In this document: positions 16,801 through 24,691 of the stretch, in pieces
Position numbering within the stretch: the first letter of the stretch is position 1
How the letters are laid out: each line of letters begins with the position of its first letter
Source of the DNA: JAPPLB01 sp965206655
Lineage (GTDB): Bacteria > Acidobacteriota > Terriglobia > Bryobacterales > UBA6623
NCBI GenBank assembly: GCA_965206655.1
Contig: CBDBKC010000001.1
Location: 1 to 64,000 of the forward strand
Direction: 5' to 3'
DNA: 64,000 nucleotides
Position numbers and translations under genes: made by a program
The notes under the pieces: generated by a model
Told to the model about the DNA's origin: nothing
Databases searched by the model: none
Seen by the model: only the letters and a program-made list of their open reading frames with translations

Positions 16801-17099
16801 CGGCTCTCATCCGGCTTGCCGGGCACGACTACAGGACCCGACTCGCTCCCGCGCGCGAGCCCGCCCGGACTATCCAGATGAAGCTTTGCGAAAACCGGCT
16901 TGGCCTTCGAGCTGTGGCACTGATAGCAGTGCTCGGCCAACAGCGGCCTCACGTCCGTCTCAAAGAACTCGATCTGCGCGGCGGTGGGCGCCGCCCCCGA
17001 TGCAACAGCAAGAGGCGCTGAGTGAAGCACAACAAGCGCACACACCAGACCACTGAAGTAGACCTGAGCAAGTGTGTTCCGGAGTGGCAGCAGCAACAT
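13806..17099 (-). CDS. PSCyt1-DUF1549-DUF1553 protein
   Basis: About 1097 residues from the ATG at 17099, chosen because it begins a signal peptide (MLLLPLRNTLAQVYFSGLVC); the longer frame to 17255 overlaps a divergent gene. After the signal comes a cytochrome-like PSCyt1 domain (HCYQCHSS), then DUF1549 (FGERWARHWMDLVRFSES, with a second CxxCH in CARCHDHKFD) and DUF1553 (NPLTARVAVNRIWQHLFG, GWSIKKMIRFLATSRAYR). The family is abundant in Planctomycetes and Bryobacterales and is suspected of acting outside the cell on polymers with its DUF1501 partner. Heme attachment at the CxxCH sites is possible. Confidence 0.92.
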   Translation of the reverse strand: MLLLPLRNTLAQVYFSGLVCALVVLHSAPLAVASGAAPTAAQIEFFETDVRPLLAEHCYQCHSSKAKPVFAKLHLDSPGGLARGSESGPVVVPGKPDESRLIQAVRGELMQMPPTGKLAAGKIATLVEWVEMGAPWPAEEDQASESAASEFDLETRRQAHWAWHPVRPSSPPKVRKREWPLNDVDRFVLRKLEAEGLTPAKEADRYTLLRRLSFALPGLPPTPEEIDAFVNDRSPRAYGRLVDRLLESPRFGERWARHWMDLVRFSESHGSEGDPDVPYAWRYRDYVIRALNEDVPYDQLLREHIAGDLLSDPRWSLDGKTNESMLGPAHFRMVEHAFQPVEAWEDRVKWTDNQSDVFSKAFQGLTVSCARCHDHKFDAISQKDFYSLFGTFYGARPIQTTIDNPEHLNVHREELAALKQKIRGELADAWIDAARLLKVRLTFEQDAAIRKALEEAACDEESPLAVWELSRGRDAGGLEAVWTRLREHWRQEISARKEFNKANFDQVWRPGGEDYRAWLRYGTGMPETPAGPGEFFVQPNGDRVVEGIYPSGVYTHLLTPKHNGILQSPRFRIEHDSISFRVLGGNVGAVQLIIENYAVPRGGIYGQRHDLLDDEMKWVRWDTTYWKGFTAYLEFATVDDYTHRKTKPAPLPDGRSYFGVDRVVFHNNDETPREVIPPIAHLLQGEPPSSREELAGRYGDTLIEAVEAWRRGALTEEQASYLDYFVRRDLLPRSMGQLVELQPLVAEYRRLEGEVPIPRRAPGLLDEAAPDQPLLIRGDYKKPGDVVPRKFLTALGGEPFDDPRTVRLKLAEEVTDSRNPLTARVAVNRIWQHLFGHGIVRTVDNFGKLGSPPSHPELLDFLADHFVKEGWSIKKMIRFLATSRAYRMSSAASEKALAMDPENRLLQHANVRRLEAEEIRDAVLAVSGELKPEMFGPSVTTYYAHETGQAKGDKKKGPLDGEGRRSVYLEIRRNLTNPFLEVFDAPKPSTTRGQRDVTNVPSQSLTLMNSPFVIEQARKWAERTVGASNGSRERIGRMFARALGRVPDSDEVDRAQTFVAKLAAEHDVIPDDVAGDRRIWQDFAHALFNFKEFIYIR

Positions 17100-17253
17100 T
17101 CTCACAGCCCGGCCAAGTAACGATTCGAAGAAAACACCTCTATTGTAGACCGCGAGGCGACCATCTCTCACTGCCATGCGGGCGGGTTTTATTGGAGCAA
17201 ACGCTATTTGAACACCTGTCCTGCCGTGATATGTTGGAGGAGTCAAGGCCCGC

Positions 17254-17601
17254 ATGCCCCGCTACAAGTTCTTCCATCTGCGCGATTCGTCGGTTCAAAG
17301 GTTCAGAGAATCGGCGCCCAAGCCGAAGCCGTACGGTCTGCGCCGGCAGGACTACGAAGAAATGGGAGCCATCGAAGCCACGGGTCCCTACGGAGCCTGG
17401 AAACAGTTACGGGAAAACTCGGGGGAGAGAGCGGAGCAGCGTGAGTTTGGCGTTGGGGACGTACTCGAGTCGGAGGCCTCCGATTTGATCGTCCTTAACC
17501 ATTGGGGTTTTGATGATGCCGAGTGGCGGCTCGCGCACTCCGCCGCTGAATTCACAGAGACCGAGGTTGCCGGTGAGGCCGTCGCGGTTTCGCCGTCATA
17601 G
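17254..17601 (+). CDS. Hypothetical protein
   Basis: 115 residues starting MPRYKFFHLRDSS. It is hydrophilic, with no membrane segment or signal and no family I recognise. The last third is acidic. It is divergent from the DUF1553 gene with about 150 bp between starts; a ribosome-binding site (ggagg) lies about 15 bases upstream. Coding bias is compatible with a real gene. Confidence 0.55.
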   Translation: MPRYKFFHLRDSSVQRFRESAPKPKPYGLRRQDYEEMGAIEATGPYGAWKQLRENSGERAEQREFGVGDVLESEASDLIVLNHWGFDDAEWRLAHSAAEFTETEVAGEAVAVSPS

Positions 17602-17708
17602 TTCCGAAATCCTGCGGGCGGTCCAAATCCATTGAGTCAGCGTTCGACAGAGGAAACGCGCCGGAAGGCTCGTGCCGGGTTCTGGCGATGCATGCAAGGA
17701 CCCCGACA

Positions 17709-18278
17709 ATGGATAGGCTGAATTCATTCGCCGTCGTAGCGTATCTTGTGGGCCCTCTCGCGGATTTCGTTGACGGTCTACGGCGGGGCTTCACGCCTGG
17801 TTGTACGCATCGCGCCCATGTGACCCTGCTGCCCCCGCGTCCCTTGCGGGGAGACCCTGGGGAAGCCATCGAGTTCTGCCGTGAGATTGGGGGGCGAACC
17901 GACCCCTTCGAGATCGCCGCGGAGGCCGTTGACAAATTCGATGCAACGGATGTTCTCAAGTTGTCGGTGCGGCAAGGGGCCGATCAACTGCGCCGACTGC
18001 ACGGAGAACTGAACGCCGGCCCCCTGCTTCAGGAGGAGAAGTATAGCTACGAGCCGCATGTCACCCTTGCCCAAGACTTGCCCCCCGAACTCATCGACGA
18101 CTGCCTCGAGAAAGCGCGCGCGAGCTGGAAGCGATTCAGTTCCTCGACAGCTTTTCCTGTCCGCGCTCTGACCTTTGTTCAGGAAGGCGTAGGCGACCTG
18201 TGGAGTGACTTGGCATCCATCACACTCGGCCATGACTCGACAGGTCGGTCCGCTTCTTCCCGTGGCGATTCGAGTTGA
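17709..18278 (+). CDS. 2H phosphoesterase / LigT-like protein
   Basis: About 189 residues from ATG 17709 (MDRLNSFAVVAYL); an ATG at 17688 is also possible. Two H-x-T motifs (HRAHVTLLPPRPL near residue 35, YEPHVTLAQDL near residue 120) are the catalytic signature of the 2H superfamily, which includes RNA 2',3'-cyclic phosphodiesterases and bacterial LigT/ThpR. The C-terminal tail is Ser/Arg-rich and not part of the fold. It probably hydrolyses or ligates a cyclic phosphodiester; substrate unknown. No operon partner is evident. Confidence 0.75.
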   Translation: MDRLNSFAVVAYLVGPLADFVDGLRRGFTPGCTHRAHVTLLPPRPLRGDPGEAIEFCREIGGRTDPFEIAAEAVDKFDATDVLKLSVRQGADQLRRLHGELNAGPLLQEEKYSYEPHVTLAQDLPPELIDDCLEKARASWKRFSSSTAFPVRALTFVQEGVGDLWSDLASITLGHDSTGRSASSRGDSS

Positions 18279-18940
18279 GACTCCTCTCTCGGGTCGGCGG
18301 GTCCATCCGTCTGAAGCGGGGCGTTGAAGACGCGCATCCGAAGCAGCGCTCCCCGATTTGAGAGCAACGCAAGGCATCGTCGCGTGAGACGAGGCACGCT
18401 GGATTCTTGTCGCAACGTTGGAATCGGCCGCGTCGCGCGCCTCGCTGACGTCGCACAGCGTCGTGTTTCAAAAAAAAGATTCTCGTGCTTCTACGGCGAG
18501 GCGGTCCCAGATTCGCGGGGCGCCACGGTTCGGTTCGCGTTGGCGATCTCTGCCTCACTTAAACAGGAATAAGTTTTCTTCTTTTGTCTCGCATCTCAGT
18601 GGATCGTGTGGAAGGGGCGTATTTACAGCCTTTCAGTGTTGTCGGAGATTCCGTGACCCGTCGCAAGGTTCTGTCGCGCCGGCCGTCTCCACTCCCTCGC
18701 GTCCACACGCCGTACCCTGGCGTGAGCATGCCAACCCCTTCTCGGCCGCGTTGGAGGGCGTCGACATCCGCTCTACGTAAAGCAAAGACACCAGAAAATG
18801 TTTGGAGAATGCGGGCCGTCATGTTAAAACATTTAAGACGAACAATGTTTGGGGCTCTGTGCGCAGATGTTGTTCCGTGCAACACAACTGGCGGGGACTG
18901 AATCCCTCGCTGTTGATTTCTACGAATGAGGTGAATCGCT
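18279..18940. other. Long intergenic region before the lysine-rich protein
   Basis: 660 bp without a convincing gene. The last 150 bp are AT-rich for this genome (gtcatgttaaaacatttaag) with a short palindrome atgttaaaacat, and probably hold the promoter of the lysine-rich gene. I looked for tmRNA, RNase P and SRP RNA signatures and saw none. Confidence 0.5.
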
Positions 18941-19189
18941 ATGGCGAAGAAGAAGGCAGCTCCGAAGAAGGCAGCTCCGAAGAAGGCAGCGAAGAAGGCA
19001 GCGAAGAAGAAAGCTGCTCCGAAGAAGAAGGCAGCGAAGAAGAAGGCTGCTCCGAAGAAGGCAGCGAAGAAGAAGGCTGCGCCGAAGAAGGCAGCGAAGA
19101 AGAAGGCTGCGCCGAAGAAGGCAGCGAAGAAGAAAGCTGCTCCGAAGAAAAAAGCTGCAAAGAAGAAGGCAGCCAAGAAGAAGAAGTAG
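18941..19189 (+). CDS. Lysine/alanine-repeat histone H1-like protein
   Basis: 82 residues, almost only Lys, Ala and Pro in repeats such as KKKAAPKKAA. It resembles the C-terminal tail of eukaryotic histone H1 and bacterial HC1/HC2-like proteins and probably binds and compacts DNA non-specifically. The start is supported by gaggtg upstream. At the DNA level it is a near-perfect array of gaagaaggc units, open in two other frames, so the length may vary between strains by slippage. A Rho-independent terminator follows. Confidence 0.8.
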   Translation: MAKKKAAPKKAAPKKAAKKAAKKKAAPKKKAAKKKAAPKKAAKKKAAPKKAAKKKAAPKKAAKKKAAPKKKAAKKKAAKKKK

Positions 19190-19297
19190 TTCGTTGTAGA
19201 ACGAGCCCGGCTACAGGCTGCCGGTTTGCGATGGCAGCCTGGAAGCCGGACACGGATCACCGGTTTGCTTGGAGATTTTAAGTCCGTGGGAAGAGTA

Positions 19298-19327
19298 GGC
19301 AGCCCGAGAGGGCTGCCATCTTTTTTT
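19298..19327 (+). terminator. Rho-independent terminator
   Basis: An 8-bp perfect stem ggcagccc/gggctgcc with a 4-base loop (gaga) followed by atc and seven T. It ends the histone-like gene transcript and insulates metX. Confidence 0.9.
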
Positions 19328-19410
19328 GTGGGAAGCCTCGCGTCCCCGCGCTCCCCGGTACGCGCCCGGAGCTGTCGTACAATCAGCGACAGGGACCGCC
19401 GAAGACCAAC

Positions 19411-20532
19411 ATGATCGTTCGTACGCAGATCGTCTCGTTCGACGAGCTACAGCTCGACTGCGGCGAAACTCTCAAGCCTGTCGATATCGCCTTCGAGACC
19501 TACGGGTCGCTCGACGAAGAGAAGGCCAACGCCGTCCTCGTGCTGCACGCTTTTTCGGGCGACGCCCACGCCGCCGGCATCAGCGACGAAGACGGCAAGC
19601 CCGGCTGGTGGGACAGCATGATCGGCCCCGGCAAGGCCTTCGACACGAACAAATACTTCGTTATCTGCACGAATTGTCTCGGCGGATGCCGCGGCACCAC
19701 GGGTCCCGCTTCCATCCGGCCGGACACGGGACGGCCTTACGGTTCTTCGTTTCCTCACGTCACCACGTCCGACATGGTGCGGCTGCAGAAGAAGCTGGCC
19801 GACCACTTTGGCATTGAGCGCTTGCTCTCCGTGGCGGGAGGCTCGATGGGTGCGATGCAAGCTCTGCAATGGGTTGTGGATTATCCCGATGCCGTTGCCT
19901 GCACGATTCCGATCGCCGGAACGCACCGGCACTCCGCGCAACAGATCGCGTTCAACGAAGTCGGCCGTCAGGCCATCATGGCCGACCCGGATTGGAACAA
20001 CGGCGACTACTACGACGGCCCCGGTCCCGCGCGAGGCCTGGCCGTTGCGCGCATGGTCGGACACATCACGTATATGAGCGACGACTCGATGCACGAGAAG
20101 TTCGGACGCCGCCGCCATGAACCGGAGCCCGATGCCAGTGGCATGTTCGAAGTCGAAAGCTATCTGCGTTATCGCGGTGTGCAATTCGTGACGCGCTTCG
20201 ACGCGAACTCATATCTGCGCATCACGCGCGCCATGGATACGTTTGACGCGGCGGAAGGCTTCGAGTCACTCGGAGAAGCCTTCGAACGGACCGAAGCGCG
20301 CTTCCTCGTGATCAGCTTTTCCTCCGACTGGCTCTATCCCACCTACCAGTCGCAAGAGGTCGTGCGGGCGTTGCGCAGCCGTAACCGCGATGTCGCATAC
20401 GTCGAGCTGCCGTCCAACTATGGACACGACGCCTTCCTCATCGAATCCGGCGAGCAGACCGAGCTCATCAAAAGCTTCCTCGAAAACACTTACAAGCGGC
20501 TCCCCCTCCCTGCGACTCAAGCCGGCGCCTAA
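19411..20532 (+). CDS. metX: Homoserine O-acetyltransferase
   Basis: 373 residues, an alpha/beta-hydrolase of the MetX family. It transfers an acyl group from acyl-CoA to homoserine, the first committed step of methionine synthesis. Seen: ETYGSLDEEKANAVLVLHAF, NCLGGCRGTTGPAS, the nucleophile elbow GGSMGAMQ (Ser145) and the C-terminal YGHDAFL with the catalytic His. Acetyl versus succinyl specificity was not resolved. The 5' region shows no S-box riboswitch features. Its usual partner metW lies 3.4 kb downstream after a kinase gene. Confidence 0.93.
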   Translation: MIVRTQIVSFDELQLDCGETLKPVDIAFETYGSLDEEKANAVLVLHAFSGDAHAAGISDEDGKPGWWDSMIGPGKAFDTNKYFVICTNCLGGCRGTTGPASIRPDTGRPYGSSFPHVTTSDMVRLQKKLADHFGIERLLSVAGGSMGAMQALQWVVDYPDAVACTIPIAGTHRHSAQQIAFNEVGRQAIMADPDWNNGDYYDGPGPARGLAVARMVGHITYMSDDSMHEKFGRRRHEPEPDASGMFEVESYLRYRGVQFVTRFDANSYLRITRAMDTFDAAEGFESLGEAFERTEARFLVISFSSDWLYPTYQSQEVVRALRSRNRDVAYVELPSNYGHDAFLIESGEQTELIKSFLENTYKRLPLPATQAGA

Positions 20533-20609
20533 CCGAGCCGCGGCCAAACCGAGCCGTGACCGTGAGGGAGCGGTCCGAAAACACAACCCACAACAGCCAA
20601 CCAGCGGTG

Positions 20610-20699
20610 AAAAAATGGGGACTGTACCAAGCGTCGCCCTCGTAAACTCTTTGCTCGCAGCCCTTTCAGGCGGCGCGCCGTGGACTGTCCCCATTTTTT
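20610..20699. repeat. Long palindromic repeat, copy 1
   Basis: A 90-bp imperfect inverted repeat: aaaaaatggggactgtacc near the left end pairs with ggactgtccccatttttt at the right. It is flanked by direct copies of tgagggagcggtc (20563 and 20708). Related palindromes occur at 23707-23800 and 29548-29642. They resemble REP/RAYT-type elements, but no RAYT transposase is in the window. Confidence 0.75.
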
Positions 20700-20781
20700 C
20701 AGCCCCTGAGGGAGCGGTCAGAACGCTATTATGAATCCGACCTGAGTCCTTTCTCCTATCCAGCCCTCTTCAGCGGCGCCC

Positions 20782-23514
20782 ATGATCGGCCAAACCATCT
20801 CGCACTACCGCATCACCGAAAAGCTCGGTGAAGGCGGCATGGGTGTGGTCTACAAAGCCGACGACACCAAACTCGACCGCCCGGTGGCCCTCAAGTTCCT
20901 CGCGCCGCACCTGCTGCGGGACGACGAAAGCCGGAAGCGTTTCGAGCGTGAGGCCAAGGCGTCGGCGCAACTCGATCATCCCAACATCTGCACCGTCTAT
21001 GAAATTGACGAGGCCGACGATCGAACTTTTATCGTCATGGCCTTCCTTGCTGGCCGAACGCTCAGTCTTAAGATCGCCGAAGGCCCGCTTAAGCTCTCCG
21101 AAGCTCTCGCGATCGCCATTCAGATGGCTGAAGGGCTGGAAGCCGCGCACGAGAAAGGCGTCACCCATCGCGATATCAAGCCCGACAACGTGATGCTGAC
21201 GAAAGGCTCACGCGGGCTTGTGAAGTTGATGGACTTCGGGCTGGCGCAACTGGCCGAGAGTTCGAAGCTCACTCGTGAAGGAACGACTCTCGGAACGCCC
21301 GTTTACATGTCTCCTGAGCAGGCGTTGGGAGAGACCACGGACCGCCGATCGGATGTTTGGGGACTCGGTGTCGTTCTTTATGAGATGGTCGCCGGTAAGC
21401 CGCCTTTCCGAGGTGAGATCGATCACGCTGTTATCTATTCCATTGCCAACGAGCAGCACGAACCGCTAACGGCCGTACGCACCGGTGTGCCGAAGGACCT
21501 GGAAGGAATCGTTGACAAATGCCTGGCGAAGGAAGCCGAAGAGCGCTACCAGCATGTCACTGATCTGCTTGTGGATCTGCAAGCCTGTCGCCGCGCTCTG
21601 GAGCCGCAAGCTCAGAAAACTTCCCCAGGTCCGGCACGCGCCAAGCCGCTCACGCCGATTGTCATTGGTGCCGCCGCCGTGGTTCTGCTCGTGGCAGTTG
21701 GCCTTACTTGGTGGCTCACCCGTTCATCGGAAACAGCCGCTCCCCCTCAGTACAGACTGACTCAAATCACGCGTGACACCGGCTACACGGCTGATCCGGC
21801 TCTGTCTCCGAACGGGCAGCTTCTTGCTTATTCCTCGGATCGTCAGGGCGACGGCAACCTTGACCTCTGGGTGCAGCAACTGACCGGCGGGGGAAATCCG
21901 GTCCGCCTGACGCAGCACGAGGCCGACGACTACAGGCCGTCATTCTCACCCGACGGTAGCCGCATCGTCTTTAGCTCGGGCCGCGATAACGGCGGGATTT
22001 ACGTGGTTCCGGCGCTGGGCGGAAGTCCGACACGCATTGGACGTGGCAGGCACGGGACGATCATATCGACACCCCGTTTCTCTCCAGATGGGAAGTGGGT
22101 CACTTTTTCTCGACCTAGGCAAGATCGCGGTTTTCGAACGTTCTCCCATATTGAGATCGTCCCGGCTTCCGGCGGTCCACTGCGGGTCGTGGAGGCAGGC
22201 CTGCCAATGGCCAGGGCACCGATCTGGTCACCCGACGGACAGCATCTGTTGTTTATGGGGAGCGAGGAGCCGGGTGGAATTGGCAAGCAGGAAGACCTCG
22301 ACTGGTGGCTTGTGCCCGCCGCGGGGGGCGAGCCCGTTCGACTAGGAGCTAGCGAGCTATTCGAAAAACATGGAATCGTAGGAGCGAGAATCACCGGGAG
22401 GAGAGTGAGGCCGGCTCCTCGCGCTTGGCTAGCTGACGATAATCGAGTGGTCTTCGGCGGGGCGATCGGTGGTGCGGCAGCCAATCTGTGGCAGGTTCGA
22501 ATCTCACCCAGTGACGCCAGACTTGTCGGGGAGCCCCAGCGATTCACCTCGGGAACAGGCGAGGAAGACCCTTCCGCCTCCCAAGACGGCCGAATCGCGT
22601 TCGTCAACCCAGCCCGCGATTGGGATATCTGGAGCCTGCCGCTCGACGCTAATCGCGCCGAGGTCCGCGGAGAACCGGAGAGGGTCGTCTCAGCACTGAG
22701 CGACGAGCTGTACCCATCGATCTCGGATGATGGGCAAAAGCTTGCCTACGTGTCAGACCGCGCCGGTAACAGCGATATCTGGCTTCATGACCTGGAAACC
22801 GGCGAGGACACGCCCATGACGATCAGTCCCGAGAGGGAGCACCGCGGAACGATTTCACCCGACGGTTCGATGATCTCCTTCGTCCGCACGGAGCAAGACA
22901 AACGCGACCTATACGTCATGGACCTCCTCCAAAGGAGAACGAAGCTGTTGGTCGAGGGCGTCGGCAGCATGTTTGACTGGATGCCGGGAGGCAAGCGAAT
23001 TCTGTACTACACTCCGTCACCTATACGGTTCAAGACCGTGGATGCGGAGACAGCCGAACAAGCCGATGTCGATCTCACGCACCCCGAGTACTACCCGGAA
23101 ACGCTTCGATTCTCTCCTGATGGTGAGTGGCTTGCGTTCAATCTTGCGATCCAACCCGAACGGCCGCTCTTCATTTCCCGTATCGAGCAGGGCCAACCAA
23201 CCGCACACGACGAATGGATTCAGATCACCGAGGGTTCGATCGCTAGCCACCCTTGGTGGTCGCCCGACGGCAATGTACTCTATTTCCGTTCCCGTCGCGA
23301 CGGGTTCCACTGCCTCTATGCCCAGCCGTTGGAGCCCGCAACCAAAAAGCCGCAAGGGCCCCTGAAGTCGATCCGGCACTTCCACGGGCGCATTCGTACT
23401 AGCGGTGTCGGCAGCGGAACCTTCGGCTATGCCATGACCCACGATCGTCTCTATCTGCCGCTCGGCGAACGCAAAGCCAACATCTGGCTGGCCGAGCCGG
23501 TGGAAGCAGAATAG
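20782..23514 (+). CDS. Ser/Thr protein kinase with PD40 beta-propeller
   Basis: 910 residues. Kinase domain at about 9-270: Gly-rich loop LGEGGMGVVYKA, ATP-binding Lys38, catalytic HRDIKPDN (Asp131), DFG (Asp151) and an activation segment GTPVYMSPEQ. A transmembrane helix lies at about 290-312 (TPIVIGAAAVVLLVAVGLTW). The extracytoplasmic part has repeated PD40/TolB-like motifs (LSPNGQLLAYSSD, FSPDGSRIVFSS, WSPDGQHLLFMG), forming a beta-propeller sensor. This architecture is very common in Acidobacteria. It is probably not part of methionine synthesis although it sits between metX and metW, and is flanked by palindromic repeats. Confidence 0.92.
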   Translation: MIGQTISHYRITEKLGEGGMGVVYKADDTKLDRPVALKFLAPHLLRDDESRKRFEREAKASAQLDHPNICTVYEIDEADDRTFIVMAFLAGRTLSLKIAEGPLKLSEALAIAIQMAEGLEAAHEKGVTHRDIKPDNVMLTKGSRGLVKLMDFGLAQLAESSKLTREGTTLGTPVYMSPEQALGETTDRRSDVWGLGVVLYEMVAGKPPFRGEIDHAVIYSIANEQHEPLTAVRTGVPKDLEGIVDKCLAKEAEERYQHVTDLLVDLQACRRALEPQAQKTSPGPARAKPLTPIVIGAAAVVLLVAVGLTWWLTRSSETAAPPQYRLTQITRDTGYTADPALSPNGQLLAYSSDRQGDGNLDLWVQQLTGGGNPVRLTQHEADDYRPSFSPDGSRIVFSSGRDNGGIYVVPALGGSPTRIGRGRHGTIISTPRFSPDGKWVTFSRPRQDRGFRTFSHIEIVPASGGPLRVVEAGLPMARAPIWSPDGQHLLFMGSEEPGGIGKQEDLDWWLVPAAGGEPVRLGASELFEKHGIVGARITGRRVRPAPRAWLADDNRVVFGGAIGGAAANLWQVRISPSDARLVGEPQRFTSGTGEEDPSASQDGRIAFVNPARDWDIWSLPLDANRAEVRGEPERVVSALSDELYPSISDDGQKLAYVSDRAGNSDIWLHDLETGEDTPMTISPEREHRGTISPDGSMISFVRTEQDKRDLYVMDLLQRRTKLLVEGVGSMFDWMPGGKRILYYTPSPIRFKTVDAETAEQADVDLTHPEYYPETLRFSPDGEWLAFNLAIQPERPLFISRIEQGQPTAHDEWIQITEGSIASHPWWSPDGNVLYFRSRRDGFHCLYAQPLEPATKKPQGPLKSIRHFHGRIRTSGVGSGTFGYAMTHDRLYLPLGERKANIWLAEPVEAE

Positions 23515-23706
23515 ACCGGCCGTCACCGGCCAACACACCGCCCACGAACCCTCGTTCCAAGTTGCTCCACAAGCCGAGCCGCGAGAGCCAACGAGCGGAC
23601 CCAACTCATGCCCACCTGAGGACCATCCCTGTTTTGAGAGTCCGCCCACGTTGTGGAAAGAATACCGTCGGTTCGGCTGGAGGTCGCACCGCTCCCTCTG
23701 GGTCTG

Positions 23707-23800
23707 TGAAAAAACGGGGACTGTACCAAGCGCCGCCCGCGTAACTCCCTTGTTCGCAGCGTTCACACGCGGCGCGCCGCGGACTGTCCCCAGTTTTTTT
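23707..23800. repeat. Long palindromic repeat, copy 2
   Basis: An imperfect inverted repeat with arms aaaaaacggggactgtaccaa and ggactgtccccagttttttt, about 80% like the copy at 20610. The rest of 23515-23921 also carries repeat-like flanks and no gene. Confidence 0.75.
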
Positions 23801-23921
23801 ACAGCCCCTCTGGTCGCGGCTCCGCTGGAAGATGCTTGCCGGGAGGCGAATGATCAAGGATTGAGTATTGTCGTTTCGGGTCAGCCGCCAACATCGCTGA
23901 CTATAATGATCTAGATAACCT

Positions 23922-24548
23922 ATGGCTACCGCCGAAGCAGCCCTCAGCACCATCGTGTCCGATGTCCTCGGGCGCAAGGACTACGCCATCATCGGCGAGA
24001 TGGTGGAGGAGGGGGCCAGTGTGCTTGACCTCGGTTGCGGTGAGGGCGAGCTGCTCGGTTGGCTCGTTGACCAGCGCGATGCCAAAGCCCGTGGCGTCGA
24101 GATTTCGCCTGAAAAAGTCCGCAAATGTGTTGCCCGCGGCCTGTCGGTTTACCAAGGCGATATTGACAAAGGACTCGCCGACTACCCCGAACAGTGCTTT
24201 GACTACATCATCCTGAGTCAGACGTTGCAGGAAACACAGCACCCGCTCAACGTCTTGCGGGAGATGGTTCGCGTCGGACGCCGGGCCATCGTGGCGTTTC
24301 CGAATTTCGGTCACTGGGCCGTGCGTGCGTCACTGATGCGCACCGGCAGGGCCCCCAAGGCCGATCACCTGCCGTACGATTGGCACAACACGCCCAATAT
24401 CCACTTCCTGACCGTGCTCGATTTCGAAGAGACCGTCCGGCAGGAGGACCTCACGATCGAGCGCTCGTACTTCCTTCGCAGAGGCAAGCGCATCAGTTGG
24501 TGGCGCTCGCTCCGGTCCGACGTCGCGGTTTATCAATTGAAGAAGTAG
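23922..24548 (+). CDS. metW: Methionine biosynthesis protein MetW
   Basis: 208 residues, a class I SAM-methyltransferase fold of the MetW family. Seen: YAIIGEMVEEGASVLDLGCG with motif I, GVEISPEKVRKC, the family-typical LSQTLQETQHP and FPNFGHWAVR, and a C-terminal SWWRSLRSDVAVYQL. MetW works with MetX in homoserine acylation and is normally directly next to it. Here a kinase gene and two palindromes separate them. The ATG at 23922 has only a weak upstream ribosome-binding site. Confidence 0.92.
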   Translation: MATAEAALSTIVSDVLGRKDYAIIGEMVEEGASVLDLGCGEGELLGWLVDQRDAKARGVEISPEKVRKCVARGLSVYQGDIDKGLADYPEQCFDYIILSQTLQETQHPLNVLREMVRVGRRAIVAFPNFGHWAVRASLMRTGRAPKADHLPYDWHNTPNIHFLTVLDFEETVRQEDLTIERSYFLRRGKRISWWRSLRSDVAVYQLKK

Positions 24549-24691
24549 AGATTAGTTACCGGGAAGCGCGGTTTTCGCGACGCGGGCATCCGACTGCTTC
24601 GTTGACAGCAAACACCCTGCGTACGATAGTAGTAACGGAGCGTTGTGTACTTGAACTCGCCCCACCGTATCTTCCGTTGCGAGAACGCCGC

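Noticed and set aside
18559..19260. Long minus-strand ORF full of Phe/Ala repeats
   Set aside because: It is the antisense of the lysine/alanine repeat gene; the repeat keeps several frames open. The plus frame has a ribosome-binding site and a terminator.
19190..19410. SAM riboswitch upstream of metX
   Set aside because: The region shows only a Rho-independent terminator of the upstream gene and a small hairpin next to the start; no S-box-type conserved core is visible.
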